This document shows, one piece after another, positions 53,501-56,500 of a stretch of DNA of 64,000 nucleotides; position 1 is the first letter of the stretch, and each line of letters starts with the position of its first letter. Source of the DNA: Liolophura sinensis (Eukaryota; Mollusca; Polyplacophora; Chitonida; Chitonidae); the NCBI RefSeq assembly GCF_032854445.1, contig NC_088298.1, positions 15,485,504 through 15,549,503 of the forward strand. The letters run 5' to 3'. The position numbers were made by a program, and so were the translations under genes. The notes below the pieces were generated by a model. The model worked only from the letters and a program-made list of their open reading frames with translations, was not told where the DNA came from and did not search any database.

Positions 53501-56500
53501 ATGACTCAATCATCAGGTGAGGACCGTTGGACGTCCGCAGTGTCGGTTCTGGATGAGTGTGCTCTGGTCCCAAGACTCAAGCCCAGCACGATCTACCGCT
53601 TCAGGGTGTCGTGCAGCAACAGATTCGGCGTCAGCCCATTCAGCTGGTCATCCGTGGAGGTGCGAACAAAAGCTCCAGGTAAGAAGCCTTCATTACAAGC
53701 GAGGAGTCAATCCCTTCAGCTGGTCAACCGTGGAGGTGCGAATAAAAGCTCCAGGTAAGAAGCCTTCATTACAAGCGAGGAGTCAATCCCTTCAGTTGGT
53801 CATCCATACAGGTCAGGAGAAAGCTTCCTCGTAAGAAATGCTGTACATTTTATGTAAGGATTTTCCTATCACAAACAGTTGTGATATACTTTCGCTTTCA
53901 CTTTCAGGCGCTCCGGCTGTATCAATCGATGAGGAGATTGAGCGGTTATTATTGCGGTCCCGTAAAGCATTGGAGAAACCGTCCCCCCGGGAGAGCGCTG
54001 TGAGGAGCCCTTCCCTTATGAGGTTAGAGACCATCGAGGAAGAGATGAAGACAACCTCCCCCGAGGAAGAGTTCAACTTTGGCGAAGACATCAGAAAGTA
54101 TGTCATGTTTTTTTTTTCGGTATATTTCGACAGTCGCTATAACAATGTATCCGTTTGTTACTCTACAACCTCCTAAAATCTAGATCAGGATTTATTTAAG
54201 TGGGTTAAATTGCAACGACGGTGAAAACAGGGTTCAGGCTTACATTGCGTGATTCGAATGTAGCTGAGTTCGGCAAAGTATTCCTTTTTTGAGGGGGGGG
54301 GGGGTATGTAAAAGCCTCTTTAACGTTCTTCGCACCGAATAAAATGTAGTTTACAAGTGAAGCTATGTGAACAATGACTGTTGCCAAAGTAACATTCCGA
54401 CAAGTTCCTCTTCCTAGATAATGCAATGATGGTAAAGATAATGAATATTGCCACAAATATGGATGGGACAAAAGAGGGAATACTTGTGATGAAAGGCGTT
54501 AACATTTTTAGGGGAGCATTCTCCAGCATCAAATGTGTGTCCAAAAAGGTCGGCGGTGAGGAGTTGGTGGCCAAAATGGCAGCGGGCGATTCTAAGAAGA
54601 AGGATGAGTTGATCCGGGAGTTCTCTGTCCTACGTCCACTCCAGCAGGAGAATATTGTCCGGCTTGTGTCCGGCTACCAGACGCCCCAGCAAGTCTGCTT
54701 GATCATGGAGCGTCTGTACGGCGACAATGTCGTCCAGCATTTATCGTTCAAGAACACCTACACAGAGGAGTCGGTGGCTTTTATCATCCAGCAGGTCCTG
54801 GACGCCGTCCAGTATCTTCACCACTGTGGCGTCGCTCATCTTAACCTTCAGCCGTCTAGCGTCATGCTGGCAAGCCGACGTCGCCTTGACGTCAAAATTG
54901 TCGACTTTAGCTTGGCCCGTTCCATAACAAGTCCTGAGGGGTCGCACATGCCAAAAATGGGATTCCCGGACTTCCTGTGTAAGAGGATTTTATGGTCAAT
55001 TTGTTTAAATGCTTATTTATTCACTTATTTGATTGATGTTTTAGGCCGAACTGAAGAATATTTGACTTGACTGCGCGCTAAATAACAGGTGTGTTAAATG
55101 TGGGCAGAACATAAGGAGAATTAAAGACGTTAAACTAAAGGCGTGATTTATTTTACGGTTCGGCATAAAAATCTCATAAAAAAATTTAATATAAACAAAA
55201 GCTTACAGTAAAGTGATACAAAAATACACCCGATCCTTTGCTTTCAATTGTCACTTGGCTGTTGTACTCCGGAATTTTTCTTATACAGTTACGGCAAGAT
55301 TAACAGATTTAGGATAATCTACCTGAAGTTCGTATAGGAATCTACATTTCGTTTTAGACAAGGTATAAGAACCGATAGCCTGTATGCCAAATGACAACAT
55401 TTACGAATGACAAGACCCATTCGACACCAAAGCAATTGGATTGCATTATCGACCTAATCTTCCAATAACACTTCTTCATCCTGGATGGTTTCTTTTCTCT
55501 CAGCTCCGGAGATGGTTGCCCAGGAGAAGGTTGGTTTTGCTGCGGACGTGTGGACGATCGGGGCGCTGACATTCCTTCTGTAAGTTTACCGACATGATGA
55601 AATATGCGATGATTCTTTTGTTACAATGTCTTGAGTACAATGTCCAGTCAATATTAAATGGAACTAGCCCTTCTAAAATAACGAGTAATGTAGTGATTAA
55701 ACTTTTAATCGATCTCGGGCCATCACTGACTCAGATGGATAGAAGCACTGGTTTACTGCGATGGTAGACCCTTAATCAGCGAGGTTCCATGTTCGAATCC
55801 AGCTTTCTCTGCCACTACGGCTGCTTCGGGTGGAGAGTGGAGAGTCTCCGTTTTTGGGAGAAACTAGCCTTGAAAACACCTGTTATTGTTGCTTTTCCGG
55901 AAGAAGTGGAGAGACTCTATCCTTTTAAGAGTCTAGCCTTGAATAAACTGTTGTTGTTGTTGTTGCTTTGCCAGACTAAGTGGAGAGTCTCCATTTTTGG
56001 GAGAGACAGACCTGGAAACCTTCGCTAACATCGCCTACATCCGATACGATGCTCAGGATCTCTACGAGAACGTCACAAAGGAAGGGCTTAAGTTCATCTA
56101 TGATCTTCTGAAGCGCTTACCCAGGTCTGTTCCGTTTAAGAGTACACTTGGCAATATCCAAGAGATTAAATACTTTTGTAACTTATATGAAAACAACACG
56201 TCAGTTGTGCGCAACTAATATTTTGATGTCACACCTGAAATATTTGCAATGGCTTTTGTGATTTTCTTAAAGCCCCAATAGAGTGTCCTTTTGGCACAAC
56301 TTGGCACAAATGACACCTTTTTCCTTCAAGAGCTTTCTCTGAATATCTTGTTGTGTATGCCTGTGTAAATGTAATCAAAATTAGTTGCCTAACAATTCTG
56401 ACGGGTCACGTTGCACAGTAGGACTTTCACGTTTAGTCATAAAATAATTCGAACACCAAACTCCCTCATTAGTACAACTATGACGTTGAAAATCCTTCCT

